Shown here: in pieces, positions 1-10,186 of the stretch
How positions within the stretch are numbered: position 1 is the first letter of the stretch
How the letters are laid out: every line of letters begins with the position of its first letter
Assembly (NCBI GenBank): GCA_025458585.1
Contig: JALOSD010000018.1
Location: 1-36,984, forward strand
Source: Burkholderiaceae bacterium
GTDB taxonomy: Bacteria; Pseudomonadota; Gammaproteobacteria; Burkholderiales; Burkholderiaceae_C
Length of the DNA stretch: 36,984 nucleotides
Direction: 5' to 3'
Notes under the pieces: model-generated
The model's input: the letters and a program-made list of their open reading frames with translations, nothing else
What the model was told of the DNA's origin: nothing
The model's database searches: none
Made by a program: the position numbers and the translations under genes

Positions 1-1
1 G

Positions 2-154
2 ACGCAGATCCTGCAGAACCTCGACGACCTGCTCGGCAAGGGCGAGGCCGAGAAGCACGCCGCCGACGCCGCCGCGGCGCGCAAGGCGGGGACGACCAAA
101 ACCTCGAACGGCAAAGTGGCCGCCAAGAAATCGACCTCGCGTCGCAAGGCCTGA
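2..154 (+). CDS. C-terminal fragment of an unidentified protein with Lys/Ala-rich tail (5' truncated by window edge)
   Basis: Open frame from base 2 to TGA at 152-154: TQILQNLDDLLGKGEAEKHAADAAAARKAGTTKTSNGKVAAKKSTSRRKA*. Confidence 0.5.
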   Translation, partial: TQILQNLDDLLGKGEAEKHAADAAAARKAGTTKTSNGKVAAKKSTSRRKA

Positions 155-215
155 GGACTGCGACGGGCCGGCTCACTCCCGCGGCTCGCATCGCGCCGAC
201 CTTTCGAGCGGTCGC

Positions 216-286
216 GGCGGATCCGGCTTCGCCGGTCCGCTCGCGGCGCCCCCCTTGGGCGGAAGCGCCGAAGGCGCCTCGGGGGG
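216..286 (-). repeat. Dispersed double stem-loop intergenic element, copy A (abuts the ACBP stop codon)
   Basis: Reverse complement CCCCCCGAGGCGCCTTCGGCGCTTCC...GCGGACCGGCGAAGCCGGATCCGC closely matches 15324-15396 on the + strand. Confidence 0.8.
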
Positions 287-541
287 TTACTTCAATGACG
301 CGATGAGGTCGACGTACTCCTGCATCGCCGTCGCCGCGTCCTTGCCCTTCTGCTCGTTCCAGGCGTCCCACTTCGCGCGGCCGACCATGTCGGTGAAGCC
401 GGGGCGCTTGCCCTCGACGTCGCCCTCGGTGGCCTGCTTGTACAGCGAGTAGATCTGCAGCAGCGTCGCGTTGTCGGGCTTCTCCGGCAGCTTCTTGCTG
501 TCGGCCACCGCCTTCTCGAACCGCTTCTCGAGGTCGGCCAT
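287..541 (-). CDS. acyl-CoA-binding protein
   Basis: 84 aa MADLEKRFEKAVADSKKLPEKPDNATLLQIYSLYKQATEGDVEGKRPGFTDMVGRAKWDAWNEQKG, typical ACBP. Confidence 0.93.
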   Translation of the reverse strand: MADLEKRFEKAVADSKKLPEKPDNATLLQIYSLYKQATEGDVEGKRPGFTDMVGRAKWDAWNEQKGKDAATAMQEYVDLIASLK

Positions 542-636
542 CGCCTGTCTCCTGTCGGTGAAAATGTGAGTTGACGCTGTCGATGTTAACCACCATCGTC
601 GGCACGCGACCACGACGACAACCCGAGGAGACCACG

Positions 637-2064
637 ATGCCGCCAGCCACCGAACGCATGTCGCGGGTCGACACCGCGTGGCTGCGCATGGACAGCGACG
701 TCAACCTGATGATGATCACCGGCGTCTGGTTGCTGACGCCGGCGGTGAGCTTCGAGGCGTTGTGCGAGCGCCTGCGCGCGACCATGCTGCGCTACCCGCG
801 CTTCAAGCAGAAGGTGGTCGAGGACGCGCTCGGCTACCTGTGGGTCGAGGACGAGACCTTCGACGTCGAGCGGCACGTCACGCGCGAGAAGCTGGCGCGC
901 CGGCGCGGCCAGAGCGAGCGCCAGGCGCTGCAGGTGAGGGTGGCCGAGCTCGCGACGACGGCGCTCGACCACGAGCACCCGCTGTGGCACTGGCACCTGA
1001 TCGAGGACTACGAAGGCGGCTGCGCCGTCGTCATCCGCATCCACCACTGCATCGGCGACGGCATCGCGCTGATGTCGGTGCTGATGGCGATCACCGACGG
1101 CGGCCACGCGCCGCCGCAGCGGCGCCGCCACCGCGAGCACGGTCACGACGGCGACTGGCTCGCCGACGCCGTCGTGCGCCCGCTGACCGAGGTCACCGTG
1201 AAGGCGATCGGCATGTACGGCGAGGGTGTCGCGAAGTCGATCGACATGCTCGCGCATCCCGGCAAGCCGCTCGCCGGCTCGCTCGACCTCGCGCGCACCG
1301 GCATGCAGGTGATCAACGATGCGGCGGCGCTGGCGCTGATGTCCGACGACTCGAAGACGCGGCTCAAGGGCCGGCCGATCGGCCTCAAGCGCGTGGCCTG
1401 GTGCGAGCCGCTGCCGCTCGACGACGTGAAGGCGGTCGGCAAGGCGCTGAACTGTTCGGTCAACGACGTGCTGCTGTCGTGCGTGGCCGGCGCGATCGGC
1501 GACTACCTGCGCGACATCGGCGACGACCCGGCGGGCAAGGAGATCCGCGCGATGGTGCCGGTCAACCTGCGGCCGATCGAGCAGGCGTACAAGCTGGGCA
1601 ACCGCTTCGGCCTCGTGCCGCTCGTGCTGCCGATCGGCATCGACAACCCGATCGAGCGCGTCTACGCGGTGCGCGAGCGCATGGCCGAGCTCAAGGGCAG
1701 CTACCAGCCGCTGCTGGCGTTCGCGATCCTCGCCGGCGCCGGCCTGCTCGTGAAGCCGGCGCAGGACTTCGTCACCGGCCTGTTCGCCCGCAAGACGACG
1801 GCCGTGATGACGAACGTGCCAGGCCCGCGCGAGCCGCTGAAGTTCTGCGGCTCGACGCTGCGGCAGAACATGTTCTGGGTGCCGCAGTCCGGGCACATCG
1901 GCATGGGGGTGTCGATCCTGAGCTACGCCGGCGGCGTGCAGTTCGGCCTCATCACCGACAAGAAGCTGTGCCCCGAGCCGCAGCGCATCATCGACCGCTT
2001 CGCGCCCGAGTTCGAGAAGCTGCTGTGGGTCACGATGATGCTGCCGTGGGGGGAGGCGGCGTAG
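637..2064 (+). CDS. wax ester synthase / diacylglycerol acyltransferase (WS/DGAT family)
   Basis: HHxxxDG active-site motif (HHCIGDG); MSRVDTAWLRMD N-terminus; RBS-like GAGGAG before ATG 637. Confidence 0.92.
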   Translation: MPPATERMSRVDTAWLRMDSDVNLMMITGVWLLTPAVSFEALCERLRATMLRYPRFKQKVVEDALGYLWVEDETFDVERHVTREKLARRRGQSERQALQVRVAELATTALDHEHPLWHWHLIEDYEGGCAVVIRIHHCIGDGIALMSVLMAITDGGHAPPQRRRHREHGHDGDWLADAVVRPLTEVTVKAIGMYGEGVAKSIDMLAHPGKPLAGSLDLARTGMQVINDAAALALMSDDSKTRLKGRPIGLKRVAWCEPLPLDDVKAVGKALNCSVNDVLLSCVAGAIGDYLRDIGDDPAGKEIRAMVPVNLRPIEQAYKLGNRFGLVPLVLPIGIDNPIERVYAVRERMAELKGSYQPLLAFAILAGAGLLVKPAQDFVTGLFARKTTAVMTNVPGPREPLKFCGSTLRQNMFWVPQSGHIGMGVSILSYAGGVQFGLITDKKLCPEPQRIIDRFAPEFEKLLWVTMMLPWGEAA

Positions 2065-2124
2065 CGCGGCATCGTCGGGGCCGTGGGCTTTGCCCCCTCG
2101 CAGAGCTCGGGGGCCTGCATGCCG

Positions 2125-2150
2125 TCCAAGCCTGCGCAGGCAGGCTTGGA
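2125..2150. terminator. Perfect inverted repeat between convergent genes, possible bidirectional terminator
   Basis: TCCAAGCCTG-CGCAGG-CAGGCTTGGA, 10-bp perfect arms, no strong T-tract. Confidence 0.5.
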
Positions 2151-2160
2151 GCCGCGGCAT

Positions 2161-2934
2161 TCAGTCCTCCAGCTCGGCTTTCGCCATCTCGACGTCAAGG
2201 CGTTCCATAGCATCCATCGGCTGGCACGCGGCGGCGTCGACGTAGAGCTTTTCGGCGTCCTTCAGCTTCTTCTCGCCTTCGAGCATCACGAGGCCGTTGG
2301 CGTATTCGACCATCGCGATCGCGCTCGCCGGGTTGAGCTTCAGCGCTTCTCGGTACAGCTTCAGGCCCGTGGCGGTGTCGGCGCCTTGCGTCTTGCCGAT
2401 CAGCTTGCCGACCTTGTCGATCACCTCGGCGTGGAACGAGCCGAGCGCGATGTGCGCGTCGGCGTGCTTCGGCGCGAGCTTGATCGCCGTCTCGAGCGCG
2501 TGCTTGACCGTGCCGCCGAGCCCCTGCGCCAGTGCCTTCGCCACGCTGATGCCCTGGCTGTAGCGGCCGAGCGCGTAGGCCTGCCAGTAGAAGGCATTCG
2601 GGTTCTTCGGCTCGGCTGCCTGCTGCGCCTCGGCGCGTTCGGCGGCTTCCTGGAACATCGCGAGCTTGGTCTTCTCGCTCTTCTCGAGGTAGTTGGCGTA
2701 GATGCACTGCGCCTTGTTGGCCACCGTGATGCCGGCGCCGCCGGCCTTCAGCCCGGCGTCGTACGCCTTCTGGAACTCGCCGGCGTGGAACAGCGCCCAC
2801 GCCGCCTGCACCGCCTCGTCCTTCGGCCAGGGTTCGACGTCGCCGGCGTGCAGCCGCGCCCAGTGCTTCTTCAGCGCCGCGGCGTCGTAGCGGTAGTCGG
2901 CGCTGTCGTACGGAAAGGCGGTCCACTTGGCCAT
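2161..2934 (-). CDS. TPR-like conserved protein
   Basis: 257 aa helical-repeat protein (ALETAIKLAPKHADAHIALGSFHAEV, LYREALKLNPASAIAMVEYANGL). Confidence 0.75.
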   Translation of the reverse strand: MAKWTAFPYDSADYRYDAAALKKHWARLHAGDVEPWPKDEAVQAAWALFHAGEFQKAYDAGLKAGGAGITVANKAQCIYANYLEKSEKTKLAMFQEAAERAEAQQAAEPKNPNAFYWQAYALGRYSQGISVAKALAQGLGGTVKHALETAIKLAPKHADAHIALGSFHAEVIDKVGKLIGKTQGADTATGLKLYREALKLNPASAIAMVEYANGLVMLEGEKKLKDAEKLYVDAAACQPMDAMERLDVEMAKAELED

Positions 2935-2971
2935 CGGCGTCTCCTCGTTGGTTCCTGGTCGGTGTCGGCGT

Positions 2972-3640
2972 TCAGCTCTTGCGGTACGGGCTCACGAGGC
3001 CGTGCAGGTGCTCGCGCGCGGCCGCGTCGAGGTAGGGCATCAGCAGGCTGAGCACGTGGTAGGCGCCGCGCACGAGCGCGGCGCCGGCGCTCTCGGGCTC
3101 GAGCGCATGGCGCGGATCGCGCACGTACTCGTAGCTGAGCCAGTAGGTCAGCACGACGACCATCGCGGTCGCTACCGGCTCGGCCTCGCTCGCGCCGATG
3201 CGCACGCCGCTGCCGCGCGCCAGGCCGTCGAGCACGGCGCGCACCGCGCGGCCCTTGTTCTTCAGCACGTACTGAAACTGCGTCTCGAGCTTGCGGTTCT
3301 TGCTCAGCAGGTCGTTGAGGTCGCGGTACAGGAAGCGGTACTGCCAGATCAGCTCGAACAGCATGTGGAAGAACAGCCACGCGTCCTCGACGTGGCGCAC
3401 GTCGTCGGCGGCGCGCAGCAGCTCGGTGAGCGACTTCTCGTAGCGGCCGAAGAGGGCGTTGATCAGCTCGTCCTTGGCCGGGTAGTGGTAGTACAGGTTG
3501 CCCGGGCTGATGTTCAGCTCGGCCGAGATCAGCGTCGTGCTGACGTTGGGCTCGCCGAAGCGGTTGAACAGGTCGAGCGTTACCTCGAGGATGCGCTCGG
3601 CGGTGCGGCGCGGCGGCTTCTTCGGCGTCGACGGCGACAT
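2972..3640 (-). CDS. TetR-family transcriptional regulator
   Basis: N-terminal HTH RILEVTLDLFNRFGEPNVSTTLISAELNISPGNLYYHYPAKDELINALF. Confidence 0.92.
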   Translation of the reverse strand: MSPSTPKKPPRRTAERILEVTLDLFNRFGEPNVSTTLISAELNISPGNLYYHYPAKDELINALFGRYEKSLTELLRAADDVRHVEDAWLFFHMLFELIWQYRFLYRDLNDLLSKNRKLETQFQYVLKNKGRAVRAVLDGLARGSGVRIGASEAEPVATAMVVVLTYWLSYEYVRDPRHALEPESAGAALVRGAYHVLSLLMPYLDAAAREHLHGLVSPYRKS

Positions 3641-3711
3641 GGTGCGTCGATTCTGGCGCAACGCCGGCGCCTGGGGCGGGCGCCGAAACCCGTGCCTACA
3701 ATCGCGCCCCC

Positions 3712-4626
3712 ATGCCCGCCGTCCGCTTCGAGCACGTCACCAAGGTGTACCGCGGCGCGCGCGGGCCGTTCAAGGCGCTCGACGACGTGTCGTTCGACAT
3801 CGAGCGCGGCGAGTTCTTCGGCCTGCTCGGCCCCAACGGCGCCGGCAAGACGACGCTGATCTCGATCCTGGCCGGCCTGGCGCGCGCTACCGGGGGCCGC
3901 GTCACCGTGATGGGCCACGACGTCGTCGCCGACTACGCCGCCGCGCGCCGGGCGCTGGGCATCGTGCCGCAGGAGCTCGTTTTCGACCCCTTCTTCAGCG
4001 TGCGCGAGACGCTGCGCATCCAGAGCGGCTACTTCGGCGTGCACGGCAACGACGCCTGGATCGACGAGCTGCTCGAAGGCCTGGGCCTCGCCGACAAGGC
4101 GGGCGCCAACATGCGGCAGCTGTCGGGCGGCATGAAGCGGCGCGTGCTGGTGGCGCAGGCCCTCGTCCACCGGCCGCCGGTGATCGTGCTCGACGAGCCG
4201 ACCGCCGGCGTCGACGTCGAGCTGAGGCAGACGCTGTGGCAGTTCGTCGCGCGGCTGAACAAGGCCGGCCACACGGTGCTGCTGACGACGCACTACCTCG
4301 AGGAAGCCGAGGCGCTGTGCTCGCGCATCGCGATGCTCAAGCTCGGCCGCATCGTCGCGCTCGACCGCACGTCGGCGCTGCTCGCCGGCACCGCGAGCAC
4401 GATGCTGCGCTTCAAGACCGACGACGCGCTGCCGGCCGACGTGGCCGCGCACGCGCGCGTGACGGGGCGGATCGCGCAGGTCAGCGCGCACGACGCCGCC
4501 GAGGTCGAGCGCCTGCTCGCGCGCCTGCGCGAGAGCGGCGTGCGCATCGAGGACCTCGAGATCGGCCGTGCCGACCTGGAGGACGTGTTCCTCGAGATCA
4601 TGCAGGGCGCGGGGCAGGCCGCATGA
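3712..4626 (+). CDS. ABC transporter ATP-binding protein (YadG-like)
   Basis: Walker A GPNGAGKTT, signature LSGGMKRR, Walker B VIVLDEPTAGVD. Confidence 0.95.
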   Translation: MPAVRFEHVTKVYRGARGPFKALDDVSFDIERGEFFGLLGPNGAGKTTLISILAGLARATGGRVTVMGHDVVADYAAARRALGIVPQELVFDPFFSVRETLRIQSGYFGVHGNDAWIDELLEGLGLADKAGANMRQLSGGMKRRVLVAQALVHRPPVIVLDEPTAGVDVELRQTLWQFVARLNKAGHTVLLTTHYLEEAEALCSRIAMLKLGRIVALDRTSALLAGTASTMLRFKTDDALPADVAAHARVTGRIAQVSAHDAAEVERLLARLRESGVRIEDLEIGRADLEDVFLEIMQGAGQAA

Positions 4627-5384
4627 AGCTCGCCGGCGCGCGCACGCTGTTTTACAAGGAGGTGCTGCGGTTCTGGAAGGTCGCCTTCCAGACCGTCGGC
4701 GCGCCGGTGCTCACGGCCGTGCTGTACCTGCTGATCTTCGGCCACGTGCTCGAGGGCCGGGTCGAGGTCTTCCCGGGCGTGGGCTACACGAGCTTCCTGA
4801 TTCCGGGCCTCGTGATGATGAGCGTGCTGCAGAACGCGTTCGCCAACAGCTCGTCGAGCCTGATCCAGAGCAAGATCACCGGCAACATCGTGTTCCTGCT
4901 GGTCACGCCGCTGTCGCACTGGGCCTGGTATGCGGCCTACGTCGGCGCGTCGGTGGTGCGCGGGCTCGCCGTGGGCCTCGGCGTGTTCGCGGTCACGGTG
5001 TGGTTCGCGCCGATGCGCTTCGAGCAGCCGCTGTGGATCCTCGTCTTCGCCGCGCTCGGTGCCGGGCTGATGGGTTCGCTCGGTCTGATCGCCGGGCTGT
5101 GGGCCGAGAAGTTCGACCAGATGGCGGCATTCCAGAACTTCATCGTGATGCCGCTGACCTTCCTCGCCGGCGTGTTCTATTCGGTGCACGGGCTGCCGCC
5201 GTTCTGGCTCGAGGTCAGCCACCTGAACCCGTTCTTCTACATGGTCGACGGCTTCCGTGCCGGCTTCTTCGGCGTCAGCGACGTGTCGCCGTGGCTGAGT
5301 CTCGCGGTGGTCGGCGTCGCGTTCGTCGTCGTCGCCGCGATCACGCTGCGGCTGCTGGCCAGCGGCTACAAACTGCGCCACTGA
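4623..5384 (+). CDS. ABC-2 type transporter permease (YadH-like)
   Basis: ATGA overlap with upstream ATPase; MKLAGARTLFYKEVLRFWKVAFQTVGAPVLTAVLYLLIFGH, multiple TM segments. Confidence 0.93.
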   Translation: MKLAGARTLFYKEVLRFWKVAFQTVGAPVLTAVLYLLIFGHVLEGRVEVFPGVGYTSFLIPGLVMMSVLQNAFANSSSSLIQSKITGNIVFLLVTPLSHWAWYAAYVGASVVRGLAVGLGVFAVTVWFAPMRFEQPLWILVFAALGAGLMGSLGLIAGLWAEKFDQMAAFQNFIVMPLTFLAGVFYSVHGLPPFWLEVSHLNPFFYMVDGFRAGFFGVSDVSPWLSLAVVGVAFVVVAAITLRLLASGYKLRH

Positions 5385-7216
5385 GACTCGACGTCGGGCA
5401 CGCGCGCGCCCAGCGCCGGCGGCAACGGCGCCTCGAGCAGCCGCGCGGCGGTCAGCAGCGTCGCCGCCGCGGTGTCCGACGACGCGAGCGCCGGGTCGGC
5501 CGCCCACGCGGCGACCCATTCGCGCACCGGCAGCGGCCGCTGCAGGCCGGCGACGCGCTGCAGCCGCACGAGGGCACGCCAGGCACGCGGCGGCCGCAGG
5601 GGCGGCGTCGGCCGGTCGAGGATGCCGAGGGCGTGGCGCGCCCGGCGGGCCCAGCGCGAGGCGGTGCCGCTGTCGGCGCCGAGGGCGTCGGCGAGCACCG
5701 CGGTGGCGAGTGTCAGGTCGTCGCCGCGCGCGGCAAGCGCGTTGCGCGGCCCCGGCGCCGCGAAGCCGAGCGCGGCACCGCGCAGCCGCTGCCGCAACAG
5801 AAGCCAGCGCAGCGCCACGGTCGGTGTCGTCGCGAAGGTCTTCGCATCGGCGAGCAGGGCCCGTCGCGGCGCGGCCGCCCAGCTGGCGGCGCGGCGCGCC
5901 AGCGCGTCGAAGGTCACGAGCCGCGTCGTCGGCGCGAGCGCGTCGAGGTCGGCGCGCATCGCCGCCGCCCGCGCCGGCGGCAGCGTCTGCCACGCCGCCG
6001 TGTCGTCGGCGCCAGGCGGGCGCAGCAGCGCGAGCAGCGCTGCACGCAGCTCGCCCGCGCCGTGCCACAGCGCGATGCGCTGCAGGGCTTCGGACTCGCG
6101 CGCGCGACGCTGGACCTCCGGCGGGGCGAGGCCGGGGCGCTGCAGCGCATCGTGGTGCGCCGCCTCGGGCGCCGCCGCGTCCGCGCGTCGGGCGGTGGTC
6201 GGTGCCAGCGCCACGACCGGCAGCTCCGGGGCATCGTCCATTGGCGGTGGCAGCACGTCGGCGGGCAGGTTCGGCATCGCGCGCCCGTACAGGCGGCGGA
6301 TGCGCTCGGCCAGCGGCGGGTGCGTGGCCCACCAGCCGCCGAACGACGACGAGACGAGGAACAGGTGCGCGAGCGCGCCGGTGCGCGCCGCCAACTCGTC
6401 GGCGTGCCGGCGCTGCTGCTCGGCGATCTTGCGCAGCGCGCTGCCGAGCCCCGCGACCTGGCGCGTGTACTTGACCGCCGACGCGTCGGCGAGGAATTCG
6501 CGCTGGCGCGAGACGGCGGCCTGCAGCAGCCGGCCCGCGAGCCAGCCGAGCGCGCCCACCGCCATCAGCGCGACGCCGAACAGCACGCCGACGTGGCGGC
6601 GGCCGCGCCCGTCGGGCGCGGTCAACCCGCGACCGAGGTCGAACAGCAGCCGCAGACCCCACACCATGCCGATCAGGCGCATGTTAAGCGTCGTGTCGCC
6701 GTGCACCAGGTGGCTGAGCTCGTGCGCGACGACGCCCTGCAGTTCCGCGCGGTCTAGGCGCTCGAGCGCGCCGCGCGTGACGGCGACGACGGCGTCGTCG
6801 GCGCGCCAGCCGGCGGCGAAGGCGTTGATCGCGTCCTCGCGCGGCAGCACCCAGGCCGCCGGCGGCGTCGTGTTGGCGGCGATCGCCATTTCGGCGACGA
6901 CGTTCGCGAAGCGCCGTTCGAGCGGGTCGTGCCGGCTCGCCTCGCGCCCGCCCGCGAGCCGAGCGACGTGCGCGCCGCCCTCGCGCAGGCGCAGCGATTC
7001 GACCGTGCAGCCGCCGAGCACGTACAGCAGCACGAGCGCGGTGTTGGTCGTGAAGAACCAGTCGGGGTACCCCGTCGCCCACGGCGCGGTCAGCCGCCAC
7101 GCGAGCATCAGCGCGAGGTTGACCGCGACGACGAGCCCGATGACGACGAGCACGAACAGCAGCACGAGCTGCCGGGTGCTCGCCTGCGCGGCCTCCTGGT
7201 CCCGGCGAAAGCGCAT
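5366..7216 (-). CDS. M48-family zinc metallopeptidase with long C-terminal extension
   Basis: VVAHELSHLVHGDTTLN zinc motif, REFLADASAV; N-terminal TM segments; about 300 aa Ala/Arg-rich C-terminal region. Confidence 0.88.
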   Translation of the reverse strand: MRFRRDQEAAQASTRQLVLLFVLVVIGLVVAVNLALMLAWRLTAPWATGYPDWFFTTNTALVLLYVLGGCTVESLRLREGGAHVARLAGGREASRHDPLERRFANVVAEMAIAANTTPPAAWVLPREDAINAFAAGWRADDAVVAVTRGALERLDRAELQGVVAHELSHLVHGDTTLNMRLIGMVWGLRLLFDLGRGLTAPDGRGRRHVGVLFGVALMAVGALGWLAGRLLQAAVSRQREFLADASAVKYTRQVAGLGSALRKIAEQQRRHADELAARTGALAHLFLVSSSFGGWWATHPPLAERIRRLYGRAMPNLPADVLPPPMDDAPELPVVALAPTTARRADAAAPEAAHHDALQRPGLAPPEVQRRARESEALQRIALWHGAGELRAALLALLRPPGADDTAAWQTLPPARAAAMRADLDALAPTTRLVTFDALARRAASWAAAPRRALLADAKTFATTPTVALRWLLLRQRLRGAALGFAAPGPRNALAARGDDLTLATAVLADALGADSGTASRWARRARHALGILDRPTPPLRPPRAWRALVRLQRVAGLQRPLPVREWVAAWAADPALASSDTAAATLLTAARLLEAPLPPALGARVPDVESQWRSL

Positions 7217-7235
7217 CGCGCCCGGCGCCGGGCGG

Positions 7236-7850
7236 TCAGAACTGCACGCGCGGCGCGCGCCGTTCCTCGTCGCTCGTCGTCGCCTCGAGCATCGCCGCCG
7301 GCCGGAACCCCGTCAGCCGCGCGACGATCACCGACGGGAAGTGCTGCGCCGCGTTGTTGTGGTCGAGCACGGCGTCGTTGAACGCCTGGCGCGCGAAGGC
7401 GACGCGGTTCTCGGTGTGCGTCAGCTCCTCGCTGAGTTCGCGCATCGTCTTGTCGGCCTTCAGCTCGGGGTACGCCTCGACGACGGCCATCAGCCGCGCG
7501 AGTACGCCGCCGAGCGCGCCGTCGGCGGCGGCGAGCGCGCCGATCAGCGTGCCGTCGGCGGGCGCCTGCTTCGCACGGTCGGCGGCGGCGCGCGCCGTGT
7601 TGCGCGCCGCGGTCACGGCTTCGAGCGTCTCGCGTTCGTGCTGCAGGTACTTCTTCGCGACCTCGACGAGGTTGGGCACGAGGTCGTAGCGGCGCTTGAG
7701 CTGCACGTCGATCTGCGCGAACGCGTTGCCGATCTCGTTGCGCAGCCTGACCAGGCGGTTGTAGACCCACACCGCCCAGACGACGACGGCGGCCGCGAGT
7801 GCCCACTTCAGGAGCGCGGACGGCGAGATGCCGAGGGTTTCGAAGTCCAT
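7236..7850 (-). CDS. LemA family protein
   Basis: N-terminal TM then WVYNRLVRLRNEIGNAFAQIDVQLKRRYDLVPNLVEVAKKYLQHERETLEAVTAAR. Confidence 0.93.
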   Translation of the reverse strand: MDFETLGISPSALLKWALAAAVVVWAVWVYNRLVRLRNEIGNAFAQIDVQLKRRYDLVPNLVEVAKKYLQHERETLEAVTAARNTARAAADRAKQAPADGTLIGALAAADGALGGVLARLMAVVEAYPELKADKTMRELSEELTHTENRVAFARQAFNDAVLDHNNAAQHFPSVIVARLTGFRPAAMLEATTSDEERRAPRVQF

Positions 7851-7909
7851 CGTGGCCTTTCGAGCGAAACGGGAAGGGCGCCGGCGCGGTCCGTAGAATC
7901 GGGACGACC

Positions 7910-8188
7910 ATGGCCGATCCGACTGCCGCCGACGTGCGCGCCTATATTGCCGCCGGTCTCGACTGCGAGCACCTCGAAGTCGAGGGCGATGGGCGGCACT
8001 TCTTCGCGACGATCGTCTGCGGTGCGTTCGAGGGCCGCTCGCGCGTGGCGCGCCACCAGCAGGTCTACGCGGTGCTCGGCGATAGAATGCGTGAACAGAT
8101 TCACGCGCTGTCGATGAAGACGCTGACGCCCGCCGAGTGGGCGGCCCAACGGCCCGGCGCTGCGGCGCGGCCCACCCACCACCACTGA
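7910..8188 (+). CDS. BolA/IbaG family protein
   Basis: MADPTAADVRAYIAAGLDCEHLEVEGDGRHFFATIVCGAFEGRSRVARHQQVYAVLGDRM, located just upstream of murA. Confidence 0.9.
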   Translation: MADPTAADVRAYIAAGLDCEHLEVEGDGRHFFATIVCGAFEGRSRVARHQQVYAVLGDRMREQIHALSMKTLTPAEWAAQRPGAAARPTHHH

Positions 8189-8270
8189 GCACCGCCGCGC
8201 TGCCGCGTGCGGTGTCGGTGTCGTCTCGTCGGCGACCCGTCCCGCGTCCCGGTGACGCCGACCGAAACCG

Positions 8271-9545
8271 ATGGACAAACTCCTGATCCGTGGCGGCCGC
8301 GCCCTCGAGGGCAGCGTGCGCATCTCGGGCGCGAAGAACGCGGCGCTGCCCGACCTGTGCGCCGCGCTGCTGACGACCGAGCCGGTGACGCTCACCAACG
8401 TGCCGCGGCTGCAGGACGTCGCGACGACGCTCAGGCTGCTCGAGAACATGGGTGCGCGCACCGAGCGCAGTGCCGCCCAGCCCGAGGTCGTCACGATCGA
8501 TGCGAGCACGGTCACCTCGCCCGAGGCGCCGTACGACCTCGTGAAGACGATGCGAGCGTCGGTGCTCGTGCTCGGGCCGCTGCTCGCGCGCTTCGGCGAG
8601 GCGACGGTGTCGCTGCCGGGCGGCTGCGCAATCGGCTCGCGGCCGATCGACCAGCACATCCGCGGCTTCCAGGCGATGGGGGCGCAGATCACCGTCGAGC
8701 ACGGCTACGTGATCGCGAAGGCGCCGCCCAGCGGCCTGCGCGGCGCGCGCATCACGACCGACATGATCACCGTCACCGGCACCGAGAACTTCCTGATGGG
8801 TGCTGCGCTCGCGCGCGGCGAGACGGTGCTCGAGAACGCGGCGCAGGAGCCCGAGGTGGTCGACCTCGCCGAACTGCTGATCGCGATGGGCGCGAAGATC
8901 GAGGGCCACGGCACGAGCCGCATCCGCATCGAAGGCGTCGAGCGGCTGCACGCGCCGCGCGTGCCGCACCGCATCATCCCCGACCGCATCGAGACCGGCA
9001 CCTTCCTGTGCGCCGTGGGCGCTGCCGGCGGGCGCGTGCGGCTCGAGGGCACGCGCGCCGACCACCTCGACGCCGTGATCGACAAGCTGCGCGAGGCGGG
9101 CGTGACGGTCGAGACCGGCGATGGTGTCATCGACGTCGCCGCGTCGGGGCGGCCGAAGCCGGTGAGCTTCCGCACCAGCGAGTACCCGGCGTTCCCGACC
9201 GACATGCAGGCGCAGTTCATGGTGCTCGACTGCATCGCCGATGGCGCGTCGCGCGTCTCGGAGACGATCTTCGAGAACCGCTTCATGCACGTCAACGAGC
9301 TCGCGCGCCTCGGCGCGCGGATCGAGGTCGACGGCCACACCGCGGTGATCCAGGGCGTGCCGCGGCTGTCGGGCGCCGCCGTGATGGCCACCGACCTGCG
9401 CGCGTCGGCAAGCCTCGTGATCGCCGGGCTGGTCGCCGACGGCGAGACGCTCGTCGACCGCATCTACCACCTCGATCGCGGCTACGACCGCATGGAGGAG
9501 AAGCTGCGCGCCGTCGGTGCCGACATCGAAAGGGTCCGCGCGTGA
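8271..9545 (+). CDS. murA: UDP-N-acetylglucosamine 1-carboxyvinyltransferase
   Basis: [27 protein letters not shown]; active-site Cys in [15 protein letters not shown]. Confidence 0.97.
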   Translation: MDKLLIRGGRALEGSVRISGAKNAALPDLCAALLTTEPVTLTNVPRLQDVATTLRLLENMGARTERSAAQPEVVTIDASTVTSPEAPYDLVKTMRASVLVLGPLLARFGEATVSLPGGCAIGSRPIDQHIRGFQAMGAQITVEHGYVIAKAPPSGLRGARITTDMITVTGTENFLMGAALARGETVLENAAQEPEVVDLAELLIAMGAKIEGHGTSRIRIEGVERLHAPRVPHRIIPDRIETGTFLCAVGAAGGRVRLEGTRADHLDAVIDKLREAGVTVETGDGVIDVAASGRPKPVSFRTSEYPAFPTDMQAQFMVLDCIADGASRVSETIFENRFMHVNELARLGARIEVDGHTAVIQGVPRLSGAAVMATDLRASASLVIAGLVADGETLVDRIYHLDRGYDRMEEKLRAVGADIERVRA

Positions 9546-10186
9546 TCACGCTGGCGCTCAGCAAGGGCCGCATCTTCGACGAGACGCTGCCGCTGCTCGA
9601 ACGCGCCGGCGTGCGCGTGCTCGAGGACCCGGAACGCTCGCGCAAGCTGATCCTGCCCACCAGCCGCGACGACCTGCGCGTCGTGCTCGTGCGCGCCTCC
9701 GACGTGCCGACCTACGTGCAGTACGGCGGCGCCGACCTCGGCGTGGCGGGCAAGGACGTGCTGCTCGAGCACGACGGCACCGGGCTGTACCAGCCGCTCG
9801 ACCTGAAGATCGCGCGCTGCCGCATGAGCGTGGCGGTGCGCGACGACTTCGACTACGCCGGTGCGGTCAGGCAGGGCTCGCGCATCCGCGTGGCGACCAA
9901 GTACACGCAGACGGCGCGCCAGCACTTCGCCGACAAGGGCGTGCACGTCGACCTGATCAAGCTCTACGGCTCGATGGAACTCGCGCCGCTGACGGGGCTG
10001 GCCGACGCGATCGTCGACCTGGTCTCGACCGGCAGCACGCTGAAGGCGAACCACCTCGTCGAGGTCGAGCGCATCATGGACATCTCGTCGCGCCTGATCG
10101 TCAACCAGGCCTCGCTCAAGCTCGAGCGCGAGCCGATGCGCGCGCTGATCGACGCCTTCGCCGCCGCCGTCGCGGAACAGCCATGA
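9542..10186 (+). CDS. hisG: ATP phosphoribosyltransferase, short form
   Basis: GTG start overlapping murA stop; [24 protein letters not shown]; 214 aa. Confidence 0.96.
   Translation: MITLALSKGRIFDETLPLLERAGVRVLEDPERSRKLILPTSRDDLRVVLVRASDVPTYVQYGGADLGVAGKDVLLEHDGTGLYQPLDLKIARCRMSVAVRDDFDYAGAVRQGSRIRVATKYTQTARQHFADKGVHVDLIKLYGSMELAPLTGLADAIVDLVSTGSTLKANHLVEVERIMDISSRLIVNQASLKLEREPMRALIDAFAAAVAEQP

Noticed and set aside
586-2160. 524-aa ORF antisense to the wax-ester synthase gene (and overlapping + frame ORF 678-2210)
   Set aside because: Low-complexity Arg/Ala/Val-rich translations typical of off-frame reading in very GC-rich DNA; the WS/DGAT frame carries the conserved motif.
4293-6662. 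789-aa minus-strand ORF and 4568-6757 plus-strand 729-aa ORF
   Set aside because: Arg/Ala-rich shadow frames of the permease and M48 genes; no recognisable domain.
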